From: Stutzerimonas stutzeri
GTDB lineage: Bacteria; Pseudomonadota; Gammaproteobacteria; Pseudomonadales; Pseudomonadaceae
Length of the DNA: 64,000 nucleotides
NCBI RefSeq assembly: GCF_024451105.1
Contig: NZ_JANGEY010000001.1
Coordinates: forward strand, 372,001-436,000
Reading direction: 5' to 3'
This document shows positions 47,121-58,841 of this stretch, piece after piece. How positions within the stretch are numbered: position 1 is the first letter of the stretch; every line of letters begins with the position of its first letter. The notes under the pieces were generated by a model, which worked only from the letters and a program-made list of their open reading frames with translations, made no database searches and was not told where the DNA came from. Both the position numbers and the translations under genes were made by a program.

Positions 47121-47858
47121 ATGCCCGACGCCACCACCGCCCCGCTGCCCTGGCCCGCCGCCCGCCCGCTGGCCGACGCCTTCTTCGACCGCGACGCCTG
47201 CCTGGTCGCCCGCGAGCTGCTCGGCAAGGTGATCCGCCACCGGGTCGACGAGCTGTGGCTGAGCGCGCGGATCATCGAGACCGAGGCCTACTACCTGGAG
47301 GACCGGGGCAGCCACGCCTCGCTCGGCTATACCCACAAGCGCCGCGCGCTGTTCGCCGACGGCGGGCACATCTACATGTACTACGCGCGCGGCGGCGACT
47401 CGCTGAACTTCAGCGCCCACGGCGCCGGCAACGCGGTGCTGATCAAGTCCGCCTTCCCCTGGCTGGATGCGCCGAGCGGCGCCGCGGCGCTGGCGCGCAT
47501 GCAGGCCAACAACCCCGACCGCCAGGGCCGGCCGCGCCCGCCGGAGAAACTGTGTGCCGGTCAGACCCTGCTGTGCCGTGCCCTCGCCCTGCGGGTGCCG
47601 GATTGGGACGCCCGACGCTTCGACTGGCAGCGGCTGTTCGTCGAGGACGTCGGCGAGCGGCCGACGGAGATCCTGCAGACCACCCGCCTGGGCATCCCCC
47701 GCGGGCGCGACGAGCACCTCGCGTACCGTTTCGTCGACGCCGCCTACGCCCGCCACTGCACGCGCAACCCGCTGCGCCGCGGCCAGCTCGAGGGCGTCCA
47801 CTTCCGGCGCCTGATCGGTGCGGAGCGCCCCCCGTGTCCGGCTGGCTCGACGCCCTGA
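47121..47858 (+). CDS. mpg: DNA-3-methyladenine glycosylase (AAG/Mpg family)
   Basis: 245 residues of the AAG family: LLGKVIRH, catalytic Glu/Tyr region IIETEAYYLED and ADGGHIYMYYARGG are all present. It excises alkylated purines. The C terminus continues past the dedA start, giving a 25-base overlap in another frame, so dedA translation may be coupled. The upstream in-frame codon at 47085 lacks family similarity. Confidence 0.9.
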   Translation: MPDATTAPLPWPAARPLADAFFDRDACLVARELLGKVIRHRVDELWLSARIIETEAYYLEDRGSHASLGYTHKRRALFADGGHIYMYYARGGDSLNFSAHGAGNAVLIKSAFPWLDAPSGAAALARMQANNPDRQGRPRPPEKLCAGQTLLCRALALRVPDWDARRFDWQRLFVEDVGERPTEILQTTRLGIPRGRDEHLAYRFVDAAYARHCTRNPLRRGQLEGVHFRRLIGAERPPCPAGSTP

Positions 47859-48502
47859 CCGCCTGGCTGGGCGCCCACCCGCAGTGGCTGGGCCTGGCCG
47901 TGCTGGTCATCGCCTGCATCGAGTGTCTGGCCATCGTCGGCTTGCTGGTGCCCGGCGTGCTGCTGCTGTTCGCCGTCGCCGCATTGGCCGGCGGCGGCGC
48001 CCTGCCGCTGTGGCAGACCCTGCTGCTCGGCTACCTAGGCGCCCTGCTCGGCGACGCGCTGTCCTACGCCCTGGGCCGCCACTTCCACCGCGACATCCGC
48101 CGCCTGCCGCTGCTGCGCCGCCACCCGGAGTGGCTGGCCCAGGCCGAGTTCTACTTCCGCCGCTACGGCGCCATCGGCCTGCTGCTCGGCCGCTTCGTCG
48201 GTCCGCTGCGGCCGATGCTGCCGGCGGTGGCCGGCATGCTCGACATGCCGCTGCCGCGCTTCGCCGCGGTCAGCCTGCTGGCCTCGGCCGGCTGGAGCCT
48301 GGCCTACCTGCTGCCCGGCTGGATGGCCGGCGCCGCCCTGCGCCTGCCGCTGCCGGCCGAACTCTGGCGGCAGAGCGCCCTGCTGGCCGGCAGCCTGGGC
48401 GCCCTGCTCCTCTACCTGGCCCTGCGCCGCCGGCCGGCGGCCCGACGCTGGGCGCTGCTGATCGCCCTGACCCTCGCCGTCCTGCTCGCCTTCGCCGCCT
48501 GA
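47834..48502 (+). CDS. DedA family membrane protein
   Basis: 222 residues, GTG start (GGAG 8 bases upstream) inside the end of mpg. Hydrophobic helices frame the DedA landmarks GYLGALLGDALSYALGRHFHRD and GRFVGPLRPMLPAVAGM. DedA proteins act as lipid (undecaprenyl phosphate or phospholipid) flippases or affect membrane potential. The Glu in CIECLAIVG, at the usual acidic position, is kept. It ends convergent with lrgB (5-base gap). Confidence 0.88.
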   Translation: MSGWLDALTAWLGAHPQWLGLAVLVIACIECLAIVGLLVPGVLLLFAVAALAGGGALPLWQTLLLGYLGALLGDALSYALGRHFHRDIRRLPLLRRHPEWLAQAEFYFRRYGAIGLLLGRFVGPLRPMLPAVAGMLDMPLPRFAAVSLLASAGWSLAYLLPGWMAGAALRLPLPAELWRQSALLAGSLGALLLYLALRRRPAARRWALLIALTLAVLLAFAA

Positions 48503-48507
48503 GCGCC

Positions 48508-49224
48508 TCAGGCGACCGTGGCCACCACCAGCGGCAGCAGGATCGCCGTGGCGCCGCCCATCAGGCTCATCGCCAGCGCCGAGAAGGCGCCGGTCTCCTC
48601 GCCCTCCTGCAGCGCCTGGGCGGTGCCCACCGCGTGGGCGGTGATGCCGAGGGCCATGCCGCGCGCCGCCGGGCTGCGCACGCCGATGCGGGTGAGCAGT
48701 CCCGGGCCGAGGATGGCGCCGATCACCCCGGTGATCAGCACGAACACCGCGGCCAGCGCGGCGATGCCGCCGAGCTGCTCGGCCACCAGCATGGCGATCG
48801 GCGAGGTCACCGACTTGGGCAGCAGGGTCATCTGCATCACCCGGTCGGCGCCGAGCAGCCAGGCGAAGCCGATGCCCAGCGCGGTGGCCAGGCTGCCGGC
48901 CAGCGCCAGGGTGATCAGGATCGGCCAGAGCAGTTGGCGGATGCGCTTGAGGTTGAGGAACAGCGGGATGGCCAGCGCCACCGTGGCCGGGCCGAGGAAC
49001 ACGCTGAGCATGCTCACGCTGGCACGGTACTCGGCGTAGTCGATGCCGCACAGCAGCAGCACGCCGATCACCAGGGTCATCGACAGCAGCACCGGCTGCA
49101 GGAACACCAGGCGGCTGCGCTCGAACAGCGCCAGCGCCAGTTGGTAGGCGCCGAGGGTGATGCCGAAGCCGAACAGCGGATGGTCGAGGATGGCCTGCAG
49201 GGCGGCCGCGAAGCTGCCGCTCAT
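48508..49224 (-). CDS. lrgB: LrgB family protein
   Basis: 238 residues with about seven transmembrane helices and the LrgB/CidB signature LLPKSVTSPIAMLVAEQLGG. It overlaps the lrgA gene by four bases (ATGA). The pair resembles the holin-antiholin-like LrgAB/CidAB systems, which also transport pyruvate in some bacteria. It is transcribed with lrgA from the A+T-poor gap at 49584-49739. Confidence 0.9.
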   Translation of the reverse strand: MSGSFAAALQAILDHPLFGFGITLGAYQLALALFERSRLVFLQPVLLSMTLVIGVLLLCGIDYAEYRASVSMLSVFLGPATVALAIPLFLNLKRIRQLLWPILITLALAGSLATALGIGFAWLLGADRVMQMTLLPKSVTSPIAMLVAEQLGGIAALAAVFVLITGVIGAILGPGLLTRIGVRSPAARGMALGITAHAVGTAQALQEGEETGAFSALAMSLMGGATAILLPLVVATVA

Positions 49225-49583
49225 GCCTCGCCTCCCTTGCGCTGCTGCCGGTCGATCAGCTTCTGCATCAGCCAGCCGGCGAACAGCAGGGCGATCAGCA
49301 GCGACAGCACCAGGGTGGCGGCCAGCGCCCAGAAATCGGCGGCGATCGCCTCGGCGTAGGCCATTACCCCCACCGCCGGCGGCACCAGCAGCAGCGGCAG
49401 ATAGCGCAGCAGCGCCGAACCGGCCTCGCCCACCGGCGCCGGCACCTCGCCGCGCCAGACCAGGAAGGCGAACAGCAGCAGCATGCCGACGATCGGCCCC
49501 GGCAGCATCGGCAACAGCAGCACGTTCAGCCCCGTGCCCAGCAGCTGGAACAGCACCAGCCAGCTAATTCCTCGCAACAGCAT
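49221..49583 (-). CDS. lrgA: CidA/LrgA family protein
   Basis: 120 residues with four hydrophobic helices and the CidA/LrgA motif LPGPIVGMLLLFAFLVW. It ends in a basic tail (LMQKLIDRQQRK). Partner of the downstream lrgB gene. The ATG at 49583 is followed by a typical membrane-insertion N terminus. A TATAAT (49610-49615, minus strand) lies 26 bases upstream. Confidence 0.9.
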   Translation of the reverse strand: MLLRGISWLVLFQLLGTGLNVLLLPMLPGPIVGMLLLFAFLVWRGEVPAPVGEAGSALLRYLPLLLVPPAVGVMAYAEAIAADFWALAATLVLSLLIALLFAGWLMQKLIDRQQRKGGEA

Positions 49584-49609
49584 CGCAATATCTCCATGAA
49601 CCCGGCCGC

Positions 49610-49615
49610 ATTATA
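49610..49615 (-). promoter_or_regulatory. -10 element (TATAAT) for lrgAB
   Basis: A perfect TATAAT on the minus strand 27 bases before the lrgA ATG. No good -35 hexamer is evident. Confidence 0.45.
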
Positions 49616-49739
49616 GGGCCTCCGCCGGCTACTACACTTTGGATGAGCTTGACCCTGCACGGAGGCCCGTGCTCATCTAGGGCCGTTGCCACCGGCGCGG
49701 GAATGCGCCGGCACGAATAACAAGCAGAACGAGCAGCCC

Positions 49740-50387
49740 ATGCCGCACCACCAAAGTCCCCACAACCTGCTGATCTTCGGCGCCAGCGGCCTGGTCGGCG
49801 AGCACCTGCTCGACCGCGCGCTCAGCGAACCGACCGTGCAGCGGGTCCAGGCTCCGTCGCGGCGAGCCCTGTCGGCTCACCCGCACCTGGACAATCCCCG
49901 CGGCAACCTGTTGGAAATCCTCCCCCGCCTGCAGGCGCCCGTCGACACCGCCTTCTGCTGCCTGGGCACCACCCTGCGCCAGGCCGGCTCCGAATCCGCC
50001 TTCCGCGCCATCGACCACGACCTGGTGCTCGCCTGCGCCAGGCGCGCCCGCGAACTGGGCGCCCGCCACTTCGTGGTGCTCAGCACGCTGGGCGCCGACC
50101 CGCAGTCGCGGCTGTTCTACAGCCGGGTCAAGGGCGAGATGGAGGAGGCGCTCAAGGCCCAGGACTGGCCGCAGCTGACCATCGCCCGGCCTTCCCTGCT
50201 GCTCGGCCCGCGCCGCGAGCAAAGGCCTCTGGAACAGGCCTTCGCGCCAATGGCACGTCTATTGCTTGGAAAATGGCGCGCCATCCCGGTGTGCGTGCTC
50301 GCCCGTGCGCTGTGGCGCCTGGCCCTCGAGGAAGGGCACGGCGTGCGCGTCGTCGAATCCGACGAACTGCGCCGCCTGGGGCGCTGA
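49740..50387 (+). CDS. NAD(P)-binding atypical SDR-like protein
   Basis: 215 residues with the Rossmann loop [13 protein letters not shown], and [25 protein letters not shown] as the SDR-like active-site region. This is the YbjT/HTATIP2-like family of atypical SDRs, which act as reductases or as NADPH-sensing proteins. It lacks a classical YxxxK signature, though FYSRVKGE resembles it. The substrate is unknown. ATG 49740 follows AACGAGCAGCC. Confidence 0.82.
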   Translation: MPHHQSPHNLLIFGASGLVGEHLLDRALSEPTVQRVQAPSRRALSAHPHLDNPRGNLLEILPRLQAPVDTAFCCLGTTLRQAGSESAFRAIDHDLVLACARRARELGARHFVVLSTLGADPQSRLFYSRVKGEMEEALKAQDWPQLTIARPSLLLGPRREQRPLEQAFAPMARLLLGKWRAIPVCVLARALWRLALEEGHGVRVVESDELRRLGR

Positions 50388-50495
50388 CCGCCGCATCACC
50401 GAGCTGTCACACCCGGCCTGTAGGCTGGAGCAAGCGTTGTACCGACAAGCCGCGAGAACAGCGGCACAACCGCAAAACGACCCGAGGGACACGAC

Positions 50496-50879
50496 ATGAC
50501 CGCATTCACCCCCTGGCAGGCTCAAGGACTTCAAGGCCGCGCCGTCATCGAGGCGCAGCGCTGCTGGCTGAGCCAGCTGGCGGAAACCCTCAGCGCGCGC
50601 CTGCACCAGGACAGCTCGCACCCAGCCATCGGCGAATGCCTGGAGCGCCTGATGAGCGGCCTGCTGCAGTCGCTGGTCAGCGAAGAGGAGGCCTATCTGG
50701 AACTGGGCCGCCCCGCCGACGACAGCCATGTCGAGGCCCACAACCAGCTGTGCATGAGCGTGCTCGAGCTGATCAAGCGCCACGAACGCGGCGAGCCGGT
50801 CGGCCTGCAGCTGCTGCAGCTGCTGCAGGGCTGGCTGGCCCGCCACTGCGCGCAGGACGCCCGCCTGGCCCTGCACTGA
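50496..50879 (+). CDS. Hemerythrin-like helical protein with lost metal ligands
   Basis: 127 residues, all-helical, without a signal peptide. Its pattern follows bacteriohemerythrin: GRAVIEAQRCWLSQL, SEEEAYLELGRP, DSHVEAHNQLC and WLARHCAQD. In hemerythrins these segments read (I/V)DEQH, HF..EE, H...H and H....D. Here the first His is Arg and the His before EE is absent, while HVEAH and the last His remain. Thus di-iron binding is probably impaired and a different role is likely. Assignment is by pattern reading, not a profile search. Confidence 0.6.
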   Translation: MTAFTPWQAQGLQGRAVIEAQRCWLSQLAETLSARLHQDSSHPAIGECLERLMSGLLQSLVSEEEAYLELGRPADDSHVEAHNQLCMSVLELIKRHERGEPVGLQLLQLLQGWLARHCAQDARLALH

Positions 50880-50886
50880 GACCCGC

Positions 50887-50919
50887 CCGGCGGCCGCTCC
50901 CGAGCGGCGCGCCGGTTTT
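50887..50919. terminator. Strong bidirectional terminator hairpin
   Basis: CCGGCG-GCCGCT (50887-50898) pairs with AGCGGC-CGCCGG (50903-50915, one bulged G) around CCCG and is followed by TTTTC. It lies between the convergent hemerythrin-like and ygiQ genes. Confidence 0.75.
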
Positions 50920-50921
50920 CC

Positions 50922-53192
<2,271 letters not shown>

Positions 53193-53319
53193 GGGTATGA
53201 CCAGGAAATCTCGGCGGGAATGGCGCGGGCGCGGAGGATAGCACAAAAAGTGTACAAGTCCGACGTGCAAGGTCGGGATTGCCCCACCCGGGATCGCCTG
53301 CCGCCCCCGGACCCGGCCG

Positions 53320-53958
53320 CTAGGCGGTGCCCACCCGCAGCAGGCCGGTATCGATGGCCAGGTGCACCAGCTCGCTCTGGCTGCTCACCTGCAACTTGTT
53401 CTTCAGCAGGGTCTGGTAGTTGGAAACCGTCTTGGCGCTGATGCACAGCCTCTCGGCGATCTGCCGCGGGCCGACGCCGCGGGCCAGCATCACGAAGATC
53501 TCCAGTTCGCGCTGGGTCATGCCGCGCAGGCGCGGGTCCTGGCCCTCCTGGCCGGCGCAGGCCAGCGCGGTGGCCAGGCCGTGCTCGAGATAGGTCTGCC
53601 CGGCCAGCACCTTGCGCACCGCCTCGAGCAGCACCTGCGGCGCCGCGCTCTTGGTCAGGTAGCCGCAGGCGCCCGCCTCCAGCGCCTTGCGCACCACCGG
53701 CAGCTCGTCATGCATGCTGAAGAACAGCACGCGCAGCTGCGGCTGGCGCGCCAGCAGCCGCCGCGCGGTCTCCAGGCCACTGATGCCGGGCAGGCCGACG
53801 TCGAGGATCGCCAGGTCCGGACACTCGCGGGCGACCCGCTGCAGGGCCTCCTCGCCACTGGCCGCCTCGCTCACGGTCACATCATCGAGCAGGGTCGCCA
53901 GCAGGCTGGCGTAGCCCTGGCGTACCACCGCATGGTCGTCGACGATCAGGATATGCAT
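53320..53958 (-). CDS. LuxR-type response regulator (PedR2/MoxX-like)
   Basis: 212-residue NarL/FixJ regulator. The receiver domain has acidic DD at residues 7-8, phospho-Asp in [12 protein letters not shown] (about 53) and Lys in LTKSA. The C-terminal LuxR helix-turn-helix has [23 protein letters not shown]. Its gene lies 34 bases after the sensor kinase stop on the same strand, so they form one two-component pair. Neighbouring genes are those of the PQQ alcohol-oxidation module; P. putida PedR2 sits in the same arrangement and controls the lanthanide switch of alcohol dehydrogenases. The exact orthology was not tested. Confidence 0.8.
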   Translation of the reverse strand: MHILIVDDHAVVRQGYASLLATLLDDVTVSEAASGEEALQRVARECPDLAILDVGLPGISGLETARRLLARQPQLRVLFFSMHDELPVVRKALEAGACGYLTKSAAPQVLLEAVRKVLAGQTYLEHGLATALACAGQEGQDPRLRGMTQRELEIFVMLARGVGPRQIAERLCISAKTVSNYQTLLKNKLQVSSQSELVHLAIDTGLLRVGTA

Positions 53959-53992
53959 GACCTCTCCTTCGGATGGGCGGCGGCGGGCGCAC

Positions 53993-55288
53993 TCAGGCCG
54001 CCCAGTCCCGCCAGGGAATCTCCACGCTGAGCCGCAGGCCGCGCGGTTCGACGCCGTTCAGTTGCAGGACGCTGCCCAGGCAGCGTGCCCGCTCGCGCAT
54101 CGAGCGCAACCCGACGCCCTCGCGCAGCGCCGCCGGCAAGCCGCGGCCGTCGTCGCACACCTCCAGGCGCAGCACGCCGCCCCGGCAGGCCAGCACGACC
54201 CGCACCTGCCGGGCCTCGGCATGCCGGGCGACATTGGTCAGCGCCTCCTGCAGCAGCCGGAACAGGTGCGCGCGCGCCTCCTCGCGCAGCAGCGGCAAGG
54301 CCGCATCCAGCTCCAGCGTGCAGGCCACGCCCTGCTGCGCCTGCCACTGCTCGACGTGCTGGCGCACCGCATCGCCGAGCCCCAGGCGCTCCAGCACCAC
54401 CGGATAGAGGTCGCGCACCAGGCTGCGGAAGCTCTGCTGCATCTGTTCGCTGTTGTCCAGCAGGCGTCGGCTGATCGTCTCGACCTGCTGCGGATGGTCG
54501 CGGCAGGCGCCGAGCAGGTAGAGCTGGGCGCGCATGCCGGCGAGGATCTGCCCAAGGTCGTCGTGCAGCGCCTGGGCCAGGCGGGTGCGCTCGCGCTCCT
54601 GGGTTTCCAGCAGCGCGGCGGTCAGCGCCCGGTTGTCGGCGCCGGCCTGCTGCAGGGCCTGGGCCATGGCGTTGACCTGCCCGGCCAGCCGCCGCGCCTC
54701 GGGCTGAGCGTAGTCCGGCAGGCGGGTGTCCAGCGCGCCGCCGGCGATGGCCTGCAGGGCGCGCAGGATGGCGGTGAGCAGATCGAGGCCACGACGCACC
54801 AGCCAGGCGCTGGCGCCCAGGCACAGCAGCCAGGCCACGCCGAACAGCGCCAGCAGCTGCAGCAGCGACTCCCAGACCTCGTCCAGCTCGTCGGCGGGGC
54901 TGACGCGGATGCTCAGGCTGCGGCCGTCGGCCAGTGCCAGCCGGTACACCGGCAGGTCGGCGAAACGCCCGGCGGCCCACAGCGCCAGCGGGTTGCCGCC
55001 CAGCGGATTGCCGCCCAGCGGGAGGGCCTGGGCGTCGCTGCCGGAGCCGACGCCCCAGTCCAGCTCGAGGTGGCGCAGGTTGGCGGTCAGGCTCTCGTCG
55101 AGCAGCGCCGGGTCGTCCGCCGCGCGCAGGGCGAGGAAGCGCGCCACGCTGTCGGCGGCCTGCAGCTCGCGGCGGATGTCCAGCTCGGCCTGGCGCAGCA
55201 CCAGCGCCAGGCAGATCAGCAGCACGGCGAGGAACAGGCCGCTGACCAGCAGGCTGGCGCGACCGAGAGCGGAAAGCGGCGCGGTCAT
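53993..55288 (-). CDS. NarX-type sensor histidine kinase (PedS2/MoxY-like)
   Basis: 431 residues: TM1 (about 11-31), a periplasmic LapD/MoxY-type domain (about 32-140), TM2 (about 141-161), HAMP, then the HPK7 kinase with phosphoryl-acceptor H242 in LAQALHDDLGQ and an ATPase domain (CDDGRGLP, GLRSMRERA). The periplasmic domain ends in an acidic run, PADELDEVWES (131-141), next to TM2. A tandem 15-base duplication encodes LGGNPLGGNP in this domain. It lies 25 bases after the cupredoxin-like gene. Its ligand is unknown; the family context suggests an alcohol, metal or lanthanide signal. Confidence 0.8.
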   Translation of the reverse strand: MTAPLSALGRASLLVSGLFLAVLLICLALVLRQAELDIRRELQAADSVARFLALRAADDPALLDESLTANLRHLELDWGVGSGSDAQALPLGGNPLGGNPLALWAAGRFADLPVYRLALADGRSLSIRVSPADELDEVWESLLQLLALFGVAWLLCLGASAWLVRRGLDLLTAILRALQAIAGGALDTRLPDYAQPEARRLAGQVNAMAQALQQAGADNRALTAALLETQERERTRLAQALHDDLGQILAGMRAQLYLLGACRDHPQQVETISRRLLDNSEQMQQSFRSLVRDLYPVVLERLGLGDAVRQHVEQWQAQQGVACTLELDAALPLLREEARAHLFRLLQEALTNVARHAEARQVRVVLACRGGVLRLEVCDDGRGLPAALREGVGLRSMRERARCLGSVLQLNGVEPRGLRLSVEIPWRDWAA

Positions 55289-55313
55289 CGCTCAGGCCTC
55301 GGCAGCCAGGCTC

Positions 55314-55751
55314 TCAGCGCACCACGAAGGTGCCCTGCATCCCCTTGCCTTCCAGCCCCTTGTTGAAGAAGCGGTACTTGCCCGGCTTGATCGGCACGAA
55401 GTAGATCTCCGCCTCGCCGGCGTCCTCGAACTCCAGCTCGACGAGGGTCACCGCCTTGATCTCCACGCCGCCGGCCTCGACCTTGCGCAGGTAGATGGCG
55501 GTGGCGAACTCCGGCGCCTGGAAGGCGTACTCCTTGCGCCCGCTGGAGACGATCTTCAACTGGTAGGCCTTGCCGGTCTCCAGCGCGTACTCGGTCTGCG
55601 ACAGGCTGTAGTCGCTGTCCTCCGACCCCATCACCAGGTCGGGCAGCGCCTCGGGCCGGCGGGTCAGGTCGCCGGCCGCCTGGGCGCCATCGAAGCCCAG
55701 CATGGAAAGGATCAGCACGGCCGGCAGGGCCAGGGCTCTGAACGGGGACAT
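55314..55751 (-). CDS. Exported cupredoxin-fold protein lacking Cys and His
   Basis: 145 residues with a signal peptide (ending DGAQA-A, about 26). The C-terminal strand pattern PIKPGKYRFFNKGLEGKGMQGTFVV is that of cupredoxins, where copper sites read kPGxYxFxC..H..xGM. Here the Cys position is Asn, and the whole protein has no Cys or His, so a type-1 copper site is impossible. The surface is rich in Asp/Glu (SEDSD, ELEFEDAGEAE), which could suit harder ions. It shares the 155-base divergent promoter region with the binding-protein gene and precedes the two-component genes. Confidence 0.8.
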   Translation of the reverse strand: MSPFRALALPAVLILSMLGFDGAQAAGDLTRRPEALPDLVMGSEDSDYSLSQTEYALETGKAYQLKIVSSGRKEYAFQAPEFATAIYLRKVEAGGVEIKAVTLVELEFEDAGEAEIYFVPIKPGKYRFFNKGLEGKGMQGTFVVR

Positions 55752-55818
55752 GGGCAAGGCTCCTGTACTTGTTGTTGTCGGAGCCCATGCTAAGAGCTGC
55801 ACCCCGCCGCCGGACCAG

Positions 55819-55831
55819 TACCTTGGTACCG
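55819..55831 (+). promoter_or_regulatory. TACYTTGGTACCG motif, copy 1 (divergent ped-like promoter)
   Basis: TACCTTGGTACCG lies in the 156-base gap between the cupredoxin-like gene and the binding-protein gene. It differs by one base from the motif at 59650. Three GTAC cores (55818, 55826, 55840) cluster here, and a palindromic CGGTACC is included. It is a candidate site for a LuxR-type regulator of this module. Confidence 0.55.
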
Positions 55832-55907
55832 GTGCGACGGTACTTTCTGCATATTTGCCCGCTCCGCCGAGCTTCCTAAGCTGGCAGCAATCCCCGAGGA
55901 GACTGCC

Positions 55908-57080
55908 ATGCGCCCACTGCTGCCCTGCCTGCTCACCGCCCTCGGCCTGCTCGTGGCCGGTGCGGCCCATGCCGAGCTGGACATCCGCATCGGCTACCTG
56001 GAGCACAGCCCCGAGCGCGGCCCGGTACTGTCCAACGTCATCCCCGAACCGGAGGACGCCGGCCGGCGCGGCGCCGAGCTGGCGATCGCCGACAGCAACA
56101 GCACCGGGCGCTTCCTCAAGCACAGTTACCGACTGGAGAGCGCCAAGGCCGACAGCGGCGCGGTGCTGCTGGAACAGGCGCGCGCCCTGCACGCGACCGG
56201 TCTGCGCCTGTTCGTGGTCAACGCCCCGGTCGACAGCCTGCGTCAGCTGGCCGACGCGCTGCCGGACAGCCTGCTGTTCAACGCCGGCAGCGCCGACGAC
56301 GCCCTGCGCACCGACAGCTGCGCGGCCAACCTGCTGCATACCCTGCCCAGCCGCGCCATGCTCGCCGACGCCCTCGGCCAGTTCCTCGCCGTGCGCAAGT
56401 GGCAGCGCGCCCTGCTGATCGTCGGCCCGACCGCCGACGACCGGGCCTACGCCGACGCCCTGCGTCGCGCCGCCAGGCGCTTCGGAGTGAAGATCGTCGC
56501 CGAGAAGCCGTGGAGCTTCGACAACGACCAGCGGCGCAGCGCCCAGGCCGAGATGCCGCTGTTCACCCAGACCGCCGAGTACGACGTGGTGCTGGTCGCC
56601 GACGAGCGCGGCGACTTCGGCGAGTACGTGCCCTACCACACCTGGTACCCGCGCCCGGTGGCCGGCACCCAGGGCCTGACCCCGACCGGCTGGCACAAGA
56701 CCGTGGAGACCTACGGCGCCGCCCAGCTGCAGAAGCGCTTCGAGGCGCACGCCGGGCGCTGGATGAACGACCGCGACTTCGCCGCCTGGATCGCCGTGCG
56801 CAGCGTCGCCGCCGCGGTCGGCCGGCTGAAGAGCGCCGACCCGGCGGCGATCCGCCAGCTGGCGCTGTCCGGCGAACTGCCGCTGGACGGCTTCAAGGGC
56901 CGCAAGCTGAGCTACCGCGACTGGAACGGCCAGCTGCGCCAGCCGATCCCCGTGGTGCACCCGCGCGCGCTGGTCAGCACCTCGCCGCAGGACGGCTTCC
57001 TGCACCCGCTCACCGACCTCGACAGCCTGGGCTTCGACCGCCCGGAAAGCCGCTGCAACCTGGCAGCCGCCGGCGGCTAA
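55908..57080 (+). CDS. ABC transporter substrate-binding protein, PQQ-alcohol module (PedA type)
   Basis: 390 residues with a signal peptide (to AAHA, about 22). It has a type-I periplasmic binding fold of the branched-chain amino acid kind (RIGYLEHSPERG, AELAIADSNSTGRFL). The family is recognised by association with PQQ-dependent alcohol dehydrogenase clusters. In P. putida the neighbouring ABC system is needed for growth with scarce lanthanides. GAGGAG lies upstream of the ATG. The YVTN gene follows after 70 bases. Confidence 0.82.
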   Translation: MRPLLPCLLTALGLLVAGAAHAELDIRIGYLEHSPERGPVLSNVIPEPEDAGRRGAELAIADSNSTGRFLKHSYRLESAKADSGAVLLEQARALHATGLRLFVVNAPVDSLRQLADALPDSLLFNAGSADDALRTDSCAANLLHTLPSRAMLADALGQFLAVRKWQRALLIVGPTADDRAYADALRRAARRFGVKIVAEKPWSFDNDQRRSAQAEMPLFTQTAEYDVVLVADERGDFGEYVPYHTWYPRPVAGTQGLTPTGWHKTVETYGAAQLQKRFEAHAGRWMNDRDFAAWIAVRSVAAAVGRLKSADPAAIRQLALSGELPLDGFKGRKLSYRDWNGQLRQPIPVVHPRALVSTSPQDGFLHPLTDLDSLGFDRPESRCNLAAAGG

Positions 57081-57150
57081 AGGTACCTCGGCCATATGGT
57101 GCGCGCGGCGCACCAGAGAGCCATCCGACAACCACGACAAGAGGCCCACC

Positions 57151-58118
57151 ATGCACAAGACCTTGCTCGCCAGCCTGATCGCCACCCCGCTGCTGCTCGC
57201 CGCCGGCAGCGGTTTCGCCGCTACCGCCTACGTCTCCAACGAGAAGGACAACAGCATCAGCGTGATCGACCTCGACAAGCTGGAGACGGTGGAGACCCTC
57301 GAGGTCGGCATGCGCCCGCGCGGCCTGACCCTGTCCAGCGACAACAAGCTGCTGTACATCTGCGCCAGCGACTCCGACCGCGTGCAGGTGATGGACCTGG
57401 CGACCCGCCGGATCGTCAAGGAGCTGCCTTCCGGCGCCGATCCCGAGCAGTTCGCCCTGCACCCCAACGACCGCTGGCTGTACATCTCCAACGAGGACGA
57501 CGCGCTGGTCACCGTGGTCGACGTGCAGACCGAGGAGGTGCTGGCGCAGATCGACGTCGGCGTCGAGCCGGAAGGCATGGCGGTCAGCCCCGACGGCAAG
57601 TGGGCGGTGAACACCAGCGAAACCACCAACATGCTGCACTGGATCGACACCACCAGCCACGAGCTGATCGACAACACCCCGGTCGACCAGCGCCCGCGCC
57701 ACGTCGAGTTCAGCCACGACGGCAAGCTGCTCTGGGCCTCGGCGGAGATCGGCGGCACCGTCAGCGTGATCGACGTCGCCACCCGCCAGCCGCTCAAGAC
57801 CCTGAACTTCGCCATCAAGGGCGTGCACCCCGACAAGGTACAGCCGGTGGGCATCAAGCTGACCTCGGACGGCAAGTACGCCTTCGTCGCCCTCGGCCCG
57901 GCCAACCACGTCGCGGTGGTCGACGCGCAAACCTACGAGGTGCTCGACTACCTGCTGGTCGGCCGGCGCGTCTGGCACATGGCGCTGACCCCGGACGAGA
58001 AACGGTTGCTGACCACCAACGGGGTCAGCGGCGACGTCTCGGTGATCGACGTGGCCAGCCTCAAGGTCAGCAAGTCGATCAAGGTCGGCCGCTACCCGTG
58101 GGGCGTGGTGGTCACGCC

Positions 58119-58122
<4 letters not shown>
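57151..58122 (+). CDS. YVTN beta-propeller protein, PQQ-alcohol module
   Basis: 323 residues: a signal peptide (to GFAA, about 22) and about seven beta-propeller blades. Repeated motifs are YVSNEKDNSISVIDLD, LVTVVDVQTEEVL, GTVSVIDVATRQ, NHVAVVDAQTYEVL and GDVSVIDVASLKV. It is the YVTN protein that accompanies the alcohol-linked ABC system. It overlaps the ATPase start by four bases (ATGA), so it is part of the same transcript. Its ligand is not known, and the propeller may bind the cargo. Confidence 0.85.

Positions 58123-58837
<715 letters not shown>

Positions 58838-58841
<4 letters not shown>

Noticed and set aside
55314-57185. 623-codon frame extending the cupredoxin-like gene
   Set aside because: Beyond 55751 it is antisense to the binding-protein gene; the signal peptide starts at 55751.
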